Shown here piece after piece: positions 22,259 through 31,745 of a DNA stretch of 64,000 nucleotides. Origin of the DNA: Siphonodentalium dalli. Taxonomy: Eukaryota > Mollusca > Scaphopoda > Gadilida > Siphonodentaliidae. The position numbers were made by a program, and so were the translations under genes. The notes below the pieces were generated by a model. The model searched no databases. It was not told the origin of the DNA and saw only the letters and a program-made list of their open reading frames with translations. The stretch covers positions 65,068,609-65,132,608 of the forward strand of contig CP136066.1 of assembly GCA_032622095.1 (NCBI GenBank). The letters run 5' to 3'. Numbering within the stretch: the first letter of the stretch is position 1; the number at the start of each line of letters is the position of its first letter.

Positions 22259-22629
22259 CAGGGGCGCCGGAAGCATCCAAGGGCAGGGGGCAGAGCCTAC
22301 AAAAAGGGCACTTTTCCGCAAAAAAGGGCATTTTCTCTGCAAACTCGGGAAAATAACCATAAATTCATTGTGGCAAAAATCCCTATTTTAATGGTATTTT
22401 TCGGTTTTTATAGCCGTTTTGTGATAAAATTGACAACAAATTAATATTCCTTGTGAAATTGGTGGTATTTGGACCAAAAAAGTCACATTTTGCTATAAAA
22501 ACACGAGATTAAACACACAAAAAGCATTTTCTGTCTCCAGAAAAAGGGCAAGTCCTGCCCCCGCTCGCCCCCTTGGTCAAGGGCAGGGAGGTCAGCTGCC
22601 CCCTCTGCCCCCCTCTTCCAGGGCTCCTG
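22259..22629. mobile_element. hAT-type MITE with 8-bp target duplication
   Basis: Terminal repeats CAGGGGCGCCGGAAGC and the inverse of CTTCCAGGGCTCCTG. Flanks are GATACAGA (22251-22258) and GATATAGA (22630-22637), an 8-bp duplication with one mismatch, as hAT elements make. The subterminal GGGCAGGG and GCCCCC boxes repeat. It is inserted in another repeat (GCATTGTGTCATCTGC...) whose halves lie on either side. Confidence 0.75.
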
Positions 22630-23227
22630 GATATAGAGAAACTAAACTAAAAAGAAAATTTCTAAAGAAACTAAAAAAACTTGTTGACTTGATAATAAAG
22701 ATACTTTTCAGATAATATAAAGTCTCTGGGGACCTCATCCTGTAAATGTCCAGCACCTTATTTTGAGGCCTGAAGGCAACAACCAATATTAATAAATACA
22801 TTAAAAGATTACAATTAGACATGTGGTACATATGCGAAAACTAAACTTTCTTATATTCATTTAATTCTTTTATTTCAACCAAATTTCAGCAGTTATTCAC
22901 CAAAAAGAAGTGATTAAATTATTACTGCTTACTTAATTTAACATGGTAATTAAAAAATGATACCATTTGTGATTAGGCAGGCTTTTGATCGCCATGAGAA
23001 TGTCTTTAAAAATGATAATGTTAAATGAATTTCCAGAACATTATGTGTGGGTCTAAGCATTCAGTTATCAACTTATAATAACATATACATGTACAACAAC
23101 TGTACAGCCATTCGGCACACACTCGTCAAAGTCAAGTTAGGCGACCAATTCGTACGATGTGAATTCCGAATGCTGCACAGCTTGCTATATTGAATCATGT
23201 GCCTGAAAAGAAATATCCTCAACATAG

Positions 23228-23370
23228 TTCAGGGGCAGTAATTCTATATGCACCTGCATTCTTGCTCCAATGATATCAACATATTTGTTATCACAGAGGC
23301 AGAATCCCTGCCCAAAAAATATGCAGACAGATCTAATTTTCAATCTCGATCAAGACATTGCTGAGCAAGT
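23228..23370 (-). pseudogene. Decayed duplicate of SLC25A44 exon 2 with its donor flank
   Basis: Aligned to the working exon 2 (25172-25045), this copy keeps TCTGCC.CTGTGATAAC, TTGAT.T.AT and GCA.GAATGCAG, then the intron start, where GTTAGTAGAGTTACTGCTC corresponds to GTGCATATAGAATTACTGCC here. It has at least one single-base deletion inside the VITNALDVI segment and a poorly matching 5' half, so it cannot encode the carrier segment in frame. It lies within intron 2, about 1.8 kb downstream of the true exon in gene orientation, separated from it by a family P MITE. It is a local tandem duplication, not a retrocopy, because intron sequence is included. Confidence 0.75.
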
Positions 23371-23462
23371 CCCACCAAATGAAAACATATAATCCCAATC
23401 AGTTGATAACTGTTCATATTAATGAGATGAAAATTTAAGAAATTAGAGATGCATTATCTGAA

Positions 23463-24992
23463 TTAACGCTCCTAAATTACTATTTCTTTGGCTTTGGGGG
23501 AAAAAATATATGAATCGAGTCGAGGAACCCACCCATCAAAGCTCAGATAACAATTTTTGAAGTTTGTTATTTCTCGAGATGCGCAATTATTTGTGGCCCA
23601 GAAACACGTCGTCAAACAGACGGTCTCTGACAAAATTGCAAATGAAGATGGATAACTCTAAAAACAAGTGGTAATACGCCCAAATTTTGTGAATACTCAA
23701 GTGATAATACGGCCATAAATTGAATAAAATGTTTATAAATAACACGGGTTTTGGGAGATTTGATACCATAGTTGACAGTGGTTAGCATTATTTTGTTGCA
23801 ACTAATCGATTCTGATAGAGCTGGGACGGTTATGCGGTTAACCGGTTAACCACCAACTATGGCCGTGACCGGTCACGGATTTGCCGTGGTCGGTTAACCG
23901 TAACATCACTATTATAGTGTATGATCACTGTGATGGTCAGCTATAACTGGCTATAAGAGGGTTAATCTGTCTCCGTCAATTAAAATGAATCCGAGATTGA
24001 CGGAACAACATCAAACGCGGTGTGTCGGCTCAAAAATCCAAGTGGGCTTAAACTCGGATATGGCCCTTTGCAAAAATGCAAACCAAAAATCCTAAGAAAT
24101 CGGGACAGTAAAACTAATGAAAGCCGATCTGACGCCGATTATTTGGGAATTTGTTCAATTAAATGTGAATATTAAAATATTATAATAACACTTTAAGTCT
24201 TGTAGTTTTATTGGACAACATTCCCATGTTAAAATGACACTATTATGTAAGTACATGTAGTCTTGACTGACAGCCGTCTTGTTCCCAAAGTGTATGCTTG
24301 GAGTCAGGAATTCCCTGGTTATTATGTAAGCGGCAATGTGGGTTATCTATAGTCTGACTATAGTTTATATCAATGTTCCGATTTAATCCGATTAGGACTG
24401 ATTAGGAAAACAATAAGCCCGGCGCTGTATTCGTCATCCATTGTCTACATACATGGCGACTAATTGCATGTTTAACAAAAGCCAGTGAGTGTAATTATTT
24501 AACAGCACTGACAAGGCAGTTGTATTTCTACTAAAACGGCATTCTGAACTCCTCGACCTGTGACCTCTGGGGGCAAACGGTGACGGAATCTGACGAGGTT
24601 TGCCGAATGCTAAAACGTATAAAAAACGTATACAAAAGCACGTGTTTGAATATTTTGGTTTCGAGTGAATAAAGTTGACGCAGTTTGGAAGACATTTTTG
24701 TTAATTGACAAGTTCCCCCTTCTGCTCCATTATGATACCCCTGTGCATGGAATTTGGCCAAAATATATGGGTGGGCTTAAACACGGGCATGGGCTTTGAA
24801 CCGGGTCAGTACGGTAGTACCTATAATATGTGGTCAACCGGTTAATCGCGTTTTTTTGCCGTTCATAACCGGTCACGAAAAACCCATAACCGTCCCAGCT
24901 CTAGATTCTGATAACTAAAGCGTATTTTGAAGAAATGTTGTTGTTGTATCTTGACAATATGGGGACCCTCTGATCGGATTGAGTACCTTTAA
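23463..24992. mobile_element. TTAA MITE, family P, copy 3, split by a hAT element
   Basis: The left end has lost the outermost terminal repeat (starts ATTAACGCTCCTAAATTAC). The right end is intact (GATCGGATTGAGTACCTTTAA). The middle is interrupted at 23816-24903 by a hAT insertion with a perfect target duplication. The unbroken MITE would be about 430 bp. Confidence 0.8.
23816..24903. mobile_element. hAT element, non-autonomous, 1088 bp, perfect 8-bp target duplication
   Basis: Inverted ends TAGAGCTGGGACGGTTATG / CATAACCGTCCCAGCTCTA, flanked by GATTCTGA at 23808-23815 and 24904-24911. Subterminal boxes GGTTAACCGG and ACCGGTCACG occur at both ends. There is no transposase frame; the 76-codon minus ORF at 24761-24531 shows no hAT motif. 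Removing it restores a continuous family P MITE. Confidence 0.9.
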
Positions 24993-25044
24993 AAGTCCTC
25001 AACTCTTTCTCTCATCATGGTTCAAGAGCAGTAACTCTACTAAC

Positions 25045-25172
25045 CTGCATTCGTGCCCTGATCACATCAAGAGCATTGGTTATCACAGCGGCAGAAACTC
25101 CACCTAAAGGACCAGCAACAGTCTGCAGAGCAAGCCTCGAGAACCATGGCGGCAATATCAAGCCGAACAATC
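25045..25172 (-). CDS. SLC25A44: SLC25A44-like mitochondrial carrier, exon 2
   Basis: 128-base exon between acceptor TTTAATTTACAG and donor GTTAGT. In frame with exon 1 it adds residues 220-262, LFGLILPPWFSRLALQTV, AGPLGGVSAAVI, TNALDVIRARMQ. This covers the start of the third carrier repeat and its signature: the family has PxDxxR (NPMDVIR in human), and here the proline is replaced (NALDVIR) while Asp, Arg and the following RxQ are kept. Only 20 bp separate the exon from a palindromic MITE upstream in the intron, so the branch point is either squeezed into those bases or inside the MITE. Confidence 0.88.
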
Positions 25173-25192
25173 CTGTAAATTAAAGTTACAAA

Positions 25193-25409
25193 TACAGTAA
25201 TGCCCTAAGTATTCGACCTCTTAACCAAAGCATAATTATGGGTAACTTTTCAGGATTTAGTCGGAAATATGGCTTGTTGCCATTCATTGGAAAGCTCTCA
25301 CCGAGAGCTTTCCAATGAATGGCAACAAGCCATATTTCCGACTAAATCCTGAAAAGTTACCCATAATTATGCTTTGATTAAGAGGTCGATTACTTAGGGC
25401 ATTATTGTA
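25193..25409. mobile_element. Palindromic MITE, family A, next to a splice acceptor
   Basis: Complete hairpin (TACAGTAATGCCCTAAG to CTTAGGGCATTATTGTA). Both arms share private variants not seen elsewhere: CGACCTCTTAA, AAAGCATAATTATGGG and CATTGG at the tip. It begins 20 bp upstream (in gene orientation) of SLC25A44 exon 2. Its far side carries a second copy of the acceptor plus about 20 bases of exon start (25410-25437). Confidence 0.88.
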
Positions 25410-25520
25410 CAATATCAAGCAGAACAACCCTGTAAATTAAAGTTACAAATACATGTACATTGTACAATATCAAGCTGAAATTTACATTTACATACCACCA
25501 AGCCTGCAAATAGTATGTCT

Positions 25521-25609
25521 GTCATTTGCAGAATGAGGTCCCCAGAGTGTGAATTTAGTGACGCTATCGCTCATGATGGGCTAGCGTCACCAAACCTCAT
25601 TCTGCATAT
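25521..25609. mobile_element. GAATGAGG fold-back MITE
   Basis: GCAGAATGAGGTCCCCAGAG ... GTGACGCTA pairs with TAGCGTCAC ... CCTCATTCTGC. It is preceded by CTGTCATTTGCAG, which is inverted beside the copy at 27494-27597 (TGCAAATGACAG). The sequence after it (25610-25800) recurs near 5.33 and 27.42 kb. Confidence 0.7.
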
Positions 25610-25816
25610 GCCTCAACTGCTACATGGGAGACCTACTAGCAGGATCAGATTGAAGTTCCCCAGTCGAAGTTGCATGGTGATATTCACCCATTAGTCACCT
25701 CGATTATGCATTTTATCTTCTGCAAACTAGGGGATATAGAAACTTCCCAGAAGGGAAAAAGTAACTAAAAAAAAATGTTAATTTGAGAATATATATATAC
25801 TTCCCAGAAGATGAGG

Positions 25817-25920
25817 CCTAAGCAGAATGAGGTCCCCAGAAGGTGAATTTGATGATGCTAGCCCACTGTGCAGGATAGCATCACTAAATTCACCCTCTGG
25901 AGAACTCATTCTGCAAATGA
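25817..25920. mobile_element. GAATGAGG fold-back MITE with repeated right end
   Basis: GCAGAATGAGGTCCCCAGAA...GATGCTAGCCCAC pairs with GATAGCATCACTAAATTCAC...CTCATTCTGC. The right end (TTCACCCTCTGGAGAACTCA, CTGCAAATGATAGACACAC) is then repeated directly at 25930-25980. Confidence 0.7.
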
Positions 25921-26075
25921 TAGACACACTATATTCACCCTCTGGAGAACTCATTCTGCAAATGATAGACACACCATTTGCAGACTTGAAGCTGAACAAT
26001 CCTGAAAATTACAATTACAACTACAGTACATATCAAACAGAATAATCATGAAAATCAACTTGAAGCCTGATTATA

Positions 26076-26185
26076 GTGTGCCTGTCATTTGCAGAATGAG
26101 GTTCCCAGAGGGTGAATTTAGTGACGCTATCCCACATAGCGGCTAGCATCACTAAACACCCTCTGGTACCTCATTCTGCTTACGC
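26076..26185. mobile_element. GAATGAGG fold-back MITE
   Basis: TTTGCAGAATGAGGTTCCCA ... AGTGACGCTATCCC pairs with GCTAGCATCACTAAACACCC ... TACCTCATTCTGC. Continuation CGCCTCATCTTCTCTGG matches other members. Confidence 0.7.
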
Positions 26186-26532
26186 CTCATCTTCTCTGGA
26201 AAGTTTCATTATTATCAAATTTAAACTTCTTCACATAAATTCGATTTCTTTTTTAGTTGGCAGATGACACATGGCATAAGGGTGCATTTACATTGCTATA
26301 GAACTGTACACAGATCTACACGCAGACTAGTGTAAACGGGTTGTTATAGAAATGCACACAGAAAGAAAACGGTATTAGTTCGTGTGAGCAAAAATCATGT
26401 CCGCTATGCGTCACGGTCAACGCCGAAGTATTGTGCCAGGCAAATCTGTTTTGATTAATTGTTGCTCGGGCTTGACGAATGTGTTTTTGCGTTCGTTGTC
26501 ATTTCAACCCGTGTATTTCGAATATTGAACAC

Positions 26533-26835
26533 GGACAGGGACGTTGCAACTTTGGTCAAAATTTTCAACAGTTGGAAATTTCATACCTGACACAATATTA
26601 GTTGTAATTTCCAAACCAACAATAGGTTGAAAATGATCTTGTAGTTTGATTTTCAAACATTATATTGGGGGGGTATTGTTTTCGGACCAATATTTGCATA
26701 ATTTCCTACTTTTTATAAAAAATTTGGGCTGGAATGGCCATCAGCTGGAAGTTTTCCAACCTTATGGGGGCGGGTGTCAGGTTGGAAATTTCCAACTCTT
26801 GGAAAGATTGTTTCCTGGTCCCTCCCCGTGGCCAG
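26533..26835. mobile_element. Element rich in GTTGGAAATTTCCAAC boxes, copy 1
   Basis: Begins near GGACAGGGACGTTGC and ends near GGTCCCTCCCCGTGGCC. The interior holds many TTGGAAA / TTTCCAA boxes, including the palindrome GGTTGGAAATTTCCAAC. An inverted, diverged relative occupies about 59936-60333 (GGCCACTGGGAGGGACC ... CACGTCCCTGCC). The ends are not precise. Confidence 0.5.
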
Positions 26836-27493
26836 TCAAAAACTGCTAGTTAATTAAAAATATATATATTGTCCTACATTGGGTCAACATTGCCATTGGA
26901 ATTGTCATCAGTTGGAATTTTTACTACATTTGGTCAAATAAAGGGTGTTGTAGGGTGGATACCCATTCCACACAGATCCAAAATTGCCACCACCCAGATG
27001 GTGTCAAACAGGAGACATATAGATATATAGATGATCACCTGAAATCCTAAATATTGGTGGAATCGCCATCAAAAGCTATATGGGTGCTCTCCAGCCTCTT
27101 TATTTGTGCACACGGTTGTTTGTTGTGCATTCCTATGCGATTTTCATTCTTTCTTCGAACCATTATCAAGTGGTATAAGGATACACTTTAAATACATGCG
27201 GCACATACCAAATCGCTGTTGTCTGCTGATAGTTGATACATTTTTATGTCTGGCCTAAACTGAAACGACTCGTAGTGAATTGTCAATTACGAGAGTAATG
27301 ATCAGCGCGCGTTCACTATTAGTACTCATATTGTGATCACAGTAATGCGGGACACGTGACTTCATACAGATCTGTATACAGTTCTATATCAGTGTAAATG
27401 CACCCTAATCAAGGTTCCCAATGGGCGTACATCACGATATTCACCATTTGGGAACTTCAATCTGATTCTATGTCTCCCATAGCAGATGAGGCC

Positions 27494-27597
27494 ATGCAGA
27501 ATGAGGTCCCCAGTGGGTGAATTTAGTGATGCTAGCCCGCTATGTGGTAAAGCATCACTAAATTCACCCTCTGGGGACCTCATTCTGCAAATGACAG
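27494..27597. mobile_element. GAATGAGG fold-back MITE, best-preserved copy
   Basis: GCAGAATGAGGTCCCCAGTG, GTGAATTTAGTGATGCTAGC and their inverses GCATCACTAAATTCACCC, CTGGGGACCTCATTCTGC form arms of about 48 bp. It is flanked by CTCCCATAGCAGATGAGG on the left and ATGACAGGCACAC on the right. Confidence 0.8.
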
Positions 27598-27872
27598 GCA
27601 CACTAAACTCAGGCTTGCCGTACAATATCAAACTGAATAATCATGAAAAGTAGGTCAGAGAAAAAAAAAAATTGTGGTTAGTGTTTCCATACCAACCTAA
27701 ATTTACCCACTTAAACACTAAGTTTTTGTCATGGTTTTCAAGAAAATCAGTGGAAAGATTTGTGAGAGTTTAAACATATTTTTTTCAAAAAAGAAAAAAA
27801 AATTCTGTGTATTAATACTGGTAATAATAATAGTTCTTGTATGGCGTTTATCCCCAAATGGACCATAAGTAC

Positions 27873-28340
27873 TTAACCCTTTAATGACGGGAACTGAGCG
27901 GTGCAGCATTAAAAATCTGTGCCAGTGCATTCTCTTAATTATGCGAGTCTCCGATAAGGAGCCTAACATAAATAGGACAATGCACTGTCTTACAAGGCAA
28001 GGTAAATATTGTTAGGCCAATGTAGAACTCTTATATATGCGAGGCTCCTATGGAAGAAACCATATATAAGAAGACTCGTGAGGCTCTATAGTTTAACCCT
28101 TTCATCACGGGAGTTGCGCTGGTGCAGCATTAAAGACTCTTATAAATGCGAGTCTCCCATAGGGAGCCTCGCATACATGTATATAAAAGAATGCACTGGC
28201 TTACAAGATCAAGGTAAATATTTTTAGGCCAATGCAATCTCTTATATATGTGAGGTGCTGGGCAACTCGCATATATAGGAGAATGCATTGACACAGGGTT
28301 TTCACAAAATTTCTTGAATCTCTAGTCAAGGAAGGGTTAA
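27873..28340. mobile_element. TTAA MITE, family Q, compound of two copies
   Basis: Starts TTAACCCTTTAATGACGGGA and ends GGAAGGGTTAA. An internal second start (TTTAACCCTTTCATCACGGG, about 28095) shows two tandem or nested members. Each has imperfect hairpins built from GCATTCTCTTATATATGCGAG and its inverse, and the box GGTGCAGCATTAAA. TTAA at both ends. Confidence 0.7.
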
Positions 28341-28349
28341 CAGGAAAGT

Positions 28350-28985
28350 ATGTATAATCACATAAAATACACAATAAATAGGGTGTGTCAATGGACATCG
28401 GATATCGGACATCTTATAGGGTATCATCGTTAGAACAGAGAGTCTTTAGTGAGGCCTTAAATTCAGCTAGTGAACCTGTACCACATGTATTAAAATGGTT
28501 TGATTTCTCAGTCAAAGCATTGCGTATATTAAGGTATATACAAATTTAAGACAATAAAAATTAAACTTAACATGGAAGGGAATCACATGGTTTCGAGTTG
28601 ATGGGTACCATGCATTGAAAATGGCTGAGGTGATCGAAAACACGACCAGAAATGAGTAAAAAGGTAATAAACTAAGTTATTACATATTACATACATGTAG
28701 TATTTTGTCAGCTATGAGCATAAAGTATCAACTTGTTTCAAAAATAAACTAGCATATGACCGTAACAGTTAAAATGCTATGTTTTGTGTCAGTTCCTCAT
28801 ACACCTGTATTATGTTATTTTTGGCCATTTGGTATGCGCGGTACTCACCAACTTCGAAACCTCTTGATTCCCCACCATGTTTAGCTGAATTTTGCAGATA
28901 AAATATATAACATGAAAATTCAAAACAATGTGTTGTCACAAAAACAATATAAACAAGGGGTGCACATCGGAAGATGGCATTCGTC
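28350..28985. other. Non-coding stretch, nothing recognised
   Basis: Intron 1 sequence of the carrier gene with only short ORFs. No repeat family identified by eye. Confidence 0.4.
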
Positions 28986-28989
28986 AAGT

Positions 28990-29720
28990 TTTTTTACCTG
29001 AAAGAGTGGATCTGTCTCAAAAGAATTATTGACCATGATTTTTTTTCTACGGATTTCGGGGAAAAAAGGAGGCTCACGTCTAGAGGTCAACCCAAAGATC
29101 AACATGAAGTTTGGTGGTGATTGGATGAGAAATGTGACCTGTAAGGTGTGCTAAAGGATTTAGTCACACAAAGAGTAAACTCCAAGATGGCACTGGCAGC
29201 CATGTTGTTTAACAAAATTCGGGAAAAATGGTAAGCAACCATCTAGAGGTCGACCCCGAGGATCCATATGAAGTTTGGTGATGATCGGATGAGGGATATG
29301 CTCTATAGGGTGTGCTAAAGGATTTAATGATGCAAAGAGTAAATCAAAGGTAGCTGCCGGTGGCCATGTTTTTCATCGAAAATCATTCAAAAGCCATAGC
29401 TCCCATCCAGATGTGATCCTAGACTCATACACCAAATATCATTGAAATCGGTCAAAGTTTGTTTGAGTTATCGCGCTAACGGCCTCAACTGATAAAAATC
29501 ACTAAAAATAGACAAACTAAGTCCCATAAGTCTTGTATAAGAATATGGAACAAACCTGGTTTTCAAACTCGTTTGAGATATTGTTGTAACAGACCCATAT
29601 ACCAGATTATGAATGAAATTGATTGACATTTGTTTGAGTTATCGCGCTAACGGTCTCGAGCCCGTCCGGACACCAGCCAAACATCCGGAGGCCCACCCGC
29701 CTACCGACCTCGCCAAACCA
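28990..29720 (+). repeat. Diverged 160-170-bp repeat units ending in a GC-rich tract
   Basis: Three units share GATCAACATGAAGTTTGGTG, GGATGAG, GTGTGCTAAAGGATTTA and GCAAAGAGTAAA with the units at 54.0-54.56 kb, and more distantly with the satellite at 6.3-8.8 kb. Later units hold GTTTGAGTTATCGCGCTAAC twice. The run ends near CCGTCCGGACACC. Confidence 0.65.
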
Positions 29721-30183
29721 GTTAAAAAAAAACTTGACTAATGAAAACAATTAAATTATAAGCCTACCTACCAACTAGGGCCCTGCGAACCTTATATTTT
29801 GGGTCAAATGACCCTTGAAACCGAATCGTCATTTTGGTTTCAAATCGAATCGAACCGAACTACCGACAGTGTTGTCGTGCACTCGTGATAGTGGACAATT
29901 GAAACACAGTTAGTGGACATTATTATATTAAAATCAAAGTGTTATTTAAGCATTTACCATCTGCAATATAAGATAATTACATATTAAAGAATTAGTTTAT
30001 ATTGGAGACAGTTAGCACTTGTCACTGGACCTATTAGCGGGAACAGAATAAAGTGAATTTATCAAAGACTTTTTCAACAAAATATCACCCCATACACCTG
30101 AATAATGATCAAATTAATTAAGTTCTATGTAAACATGTGGTACATTTAGATTTAAGGCTTTAAGCACAGATGTGGGTAAACAA

Positions 30184-30613
30184 TATGTGACCCGCCATAT
30201 CAAATCCAGTCGTAAGTCGGGATTTTTTTACCCTGTGCCAATGCATTCTCTTATATATAAGAGAATGCATTGGCCAAACAATTTTTTACAATTTGAATAA
30301 TTTTTTCTTGTATTCTTTAATAATTTTATAATTTCACCCATACAGAGCCCCAGACAAACATGAGCAGACAACACTCTTCTATATGCTTCTATATATGTGT
30401 GGGGCTCCCTGCAGGGTAATGGATGTTTTTTATTTTATGTCCTAAAAATTATAAGAAACATTTATTTAAAAAAATGATAAAAAATTGTTAGGCCAATGCA
30501 TTCTCTTATATATGCGAGGCGACCTAAGGTCGACTCGCATATATAAGAGAATGCATTGGCACAGGTTAAAAAAATCTCGACTTACGACTGGATTTGATAT
30601 GGCGGGTCACATA
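30184..30613. mobile_element. Inverted-arm element with ATATGTGACCCGCC ends
   Basis: ATATGTGACCCGCCATATC, AAATCCAGTCGTAAGTCG and then CTGTGCCAATGCATTCTC on the left are repeated in inverse on the right (30500-30613), giving arms of about 90 bp. Each arm also contains a family Q-type hairpin, one of which is a perfect short palindrome (CATTCTCTTATATATAAGAG...). The ends suggest a TA target. No coding sequence. Confidence 0.75.
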
Positions 30614-31099
30614 TCTATAATTAAACAATAAACATTTCTTGGAACGCAATCAGTTACTATTCTAGCACATGATATTATCTGCATGGCAAAAGCGATTATT
30701 ACTTTTGCATCATTTACCACTGATAATTGCCGTAGCTAATTTCGAGGGCTTTGTTTGATATCCCAAATTTGTATGTGCATGCAGCACATTTTTTCAAGGT
30801 TTTTAACTTTGGAATACATGTAAGATCTTTATACAGGTGTAGAGAGTGATCCATGGTATGATCTAACAAAATGGTATGCACAATGATGTTGGAAATTTTT
30901 GGCAAATAAATGGGTGCAGTGTCTAATTATATTAAATACGTCTCAAAATATAGTGCCGCACATTTGCAGGATGATGTCCCCAGAGGGAACCCAAATTCGA
31001 ACTTGACTTGTATTTTGTGCTAGTAAACCCACATACCAAATTTCATTCTATTGAGCTCAGACTTACTAAAGTTATCATCCGGAAACAAGAAAAAAGCGA

Positions 31100-31240
31100 A
31101 AAGACGGATGGACGAACCAATAACATAATACGTTGTGTTTTTTCAAAATGGACGTATAAAAAGCAAACGTACATATGGACGGCTAGATGCACGGACGGAC
31201 AAACCAATAACATAATACGTTCGTTTTTTTTTAAAGGGTC
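31100..31240 (+). repeat. GGACGGAC tract with duplicated 30-bp box
   Basis: GACCAACCAATAACATAATACG-like boxes occur twice (about 31115-31135 and 31198-31222), each preceded by GGACGGA/GGATGGAC and followed by a T-run. They resemble the ends of the GGACGG-containing repeats elsewhere in the window. Confidence 0.5.
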
Positions 31241-31461
31241 ATATAAAAACTTGTTAATATAATAATAAAGATAAGTACTGTGTTGTTTGGAGTTAATCCT
31301 CACAATTAGTTATAATTATTTTAGTTGTATTTAATAGCATGTGATTCACTGGAAGTACTAATATTGTAGAATGAAGTACTGTAGAATTATCTTATATAGA
31401 TTTTTTAACTTTATATTGTCAGATCATTGTCTGGACAGTCATCATTTATGACTATGGACAC

Positions 31462-31640
31462 AGGGGCCTGTAACGCGCTCCGCTGTCCGCCCCCCTTTTG
31501 CGCTGCCCATATACGCCGCTGCTATATACGCGCCTGCTTCACGCTAATGGTAGTATAATAGGACTACCATTAGCGTGAAGCAGGCGCGTATATGGGCAGC
31601 GCAAAAGGGGGGCGGACAACGGAGCGCGTTACAGGCCCCT
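31462..31640. mobile_element. Palindromic MITE, family B, copy 2
   Basis: 179-bp hairpin: AGGGGCCTGTAACGCGCTCC ... CACGCTAATGGTAGT, short loop ATAATAGG, then ACTACCATTAGCGTG ... GGAGCGCGTTACAGGCCCCT. The arms are nearly perfect over about 85 bp, so it is younger or better maintained than copy 1. It lies 105 bp beyond the donor of SLC25A44 exon 1. Confidence 0.9.
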
Positions 31641-31745
31641 ATGCTATGGAGAAGAATTGTTTTTTATTAAATGTTTAGGGTCGGGATGATTTTTATGGTA
31701 GATAGGGATACCATGAACACAAGCTTTTTTTTAGGCGTGACTTAC

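Larger units (their letters stand above)
25410..26056 (-). repeat. Repeated partial copies of the exon-2 acceptor region
   Basis: Fragments resembling the last intron bases and first exon bases of SLC25A44 exon 2 (plus-strand reading CAATATCAAGCCGAACAATC, then CTGTAAAT) recur at 25410-25437, about 25464-25484, 25984-26010 and 26029-26056, and again at 27623-27650. They diverge progressively and alternate with GAATGAGG hairpin MITEs. On the minus strand several still read as weak acceptors (TTTTCAG/G or TTTACAG/G). Confidence 0.6.

Noticed and set aside
21578-22360. Three long overlapping minus ORFs (106-127 codons)
   Set aside because: All lie in a tandem repeat and are mutually overlapping in different frames; composition is that of the repeat.
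23228-23370. Alternative (mutually exclusive) exon 2
   Set aside because: A one-base deletion breaks the frame and the 5' half and acceptor are not recognisable.
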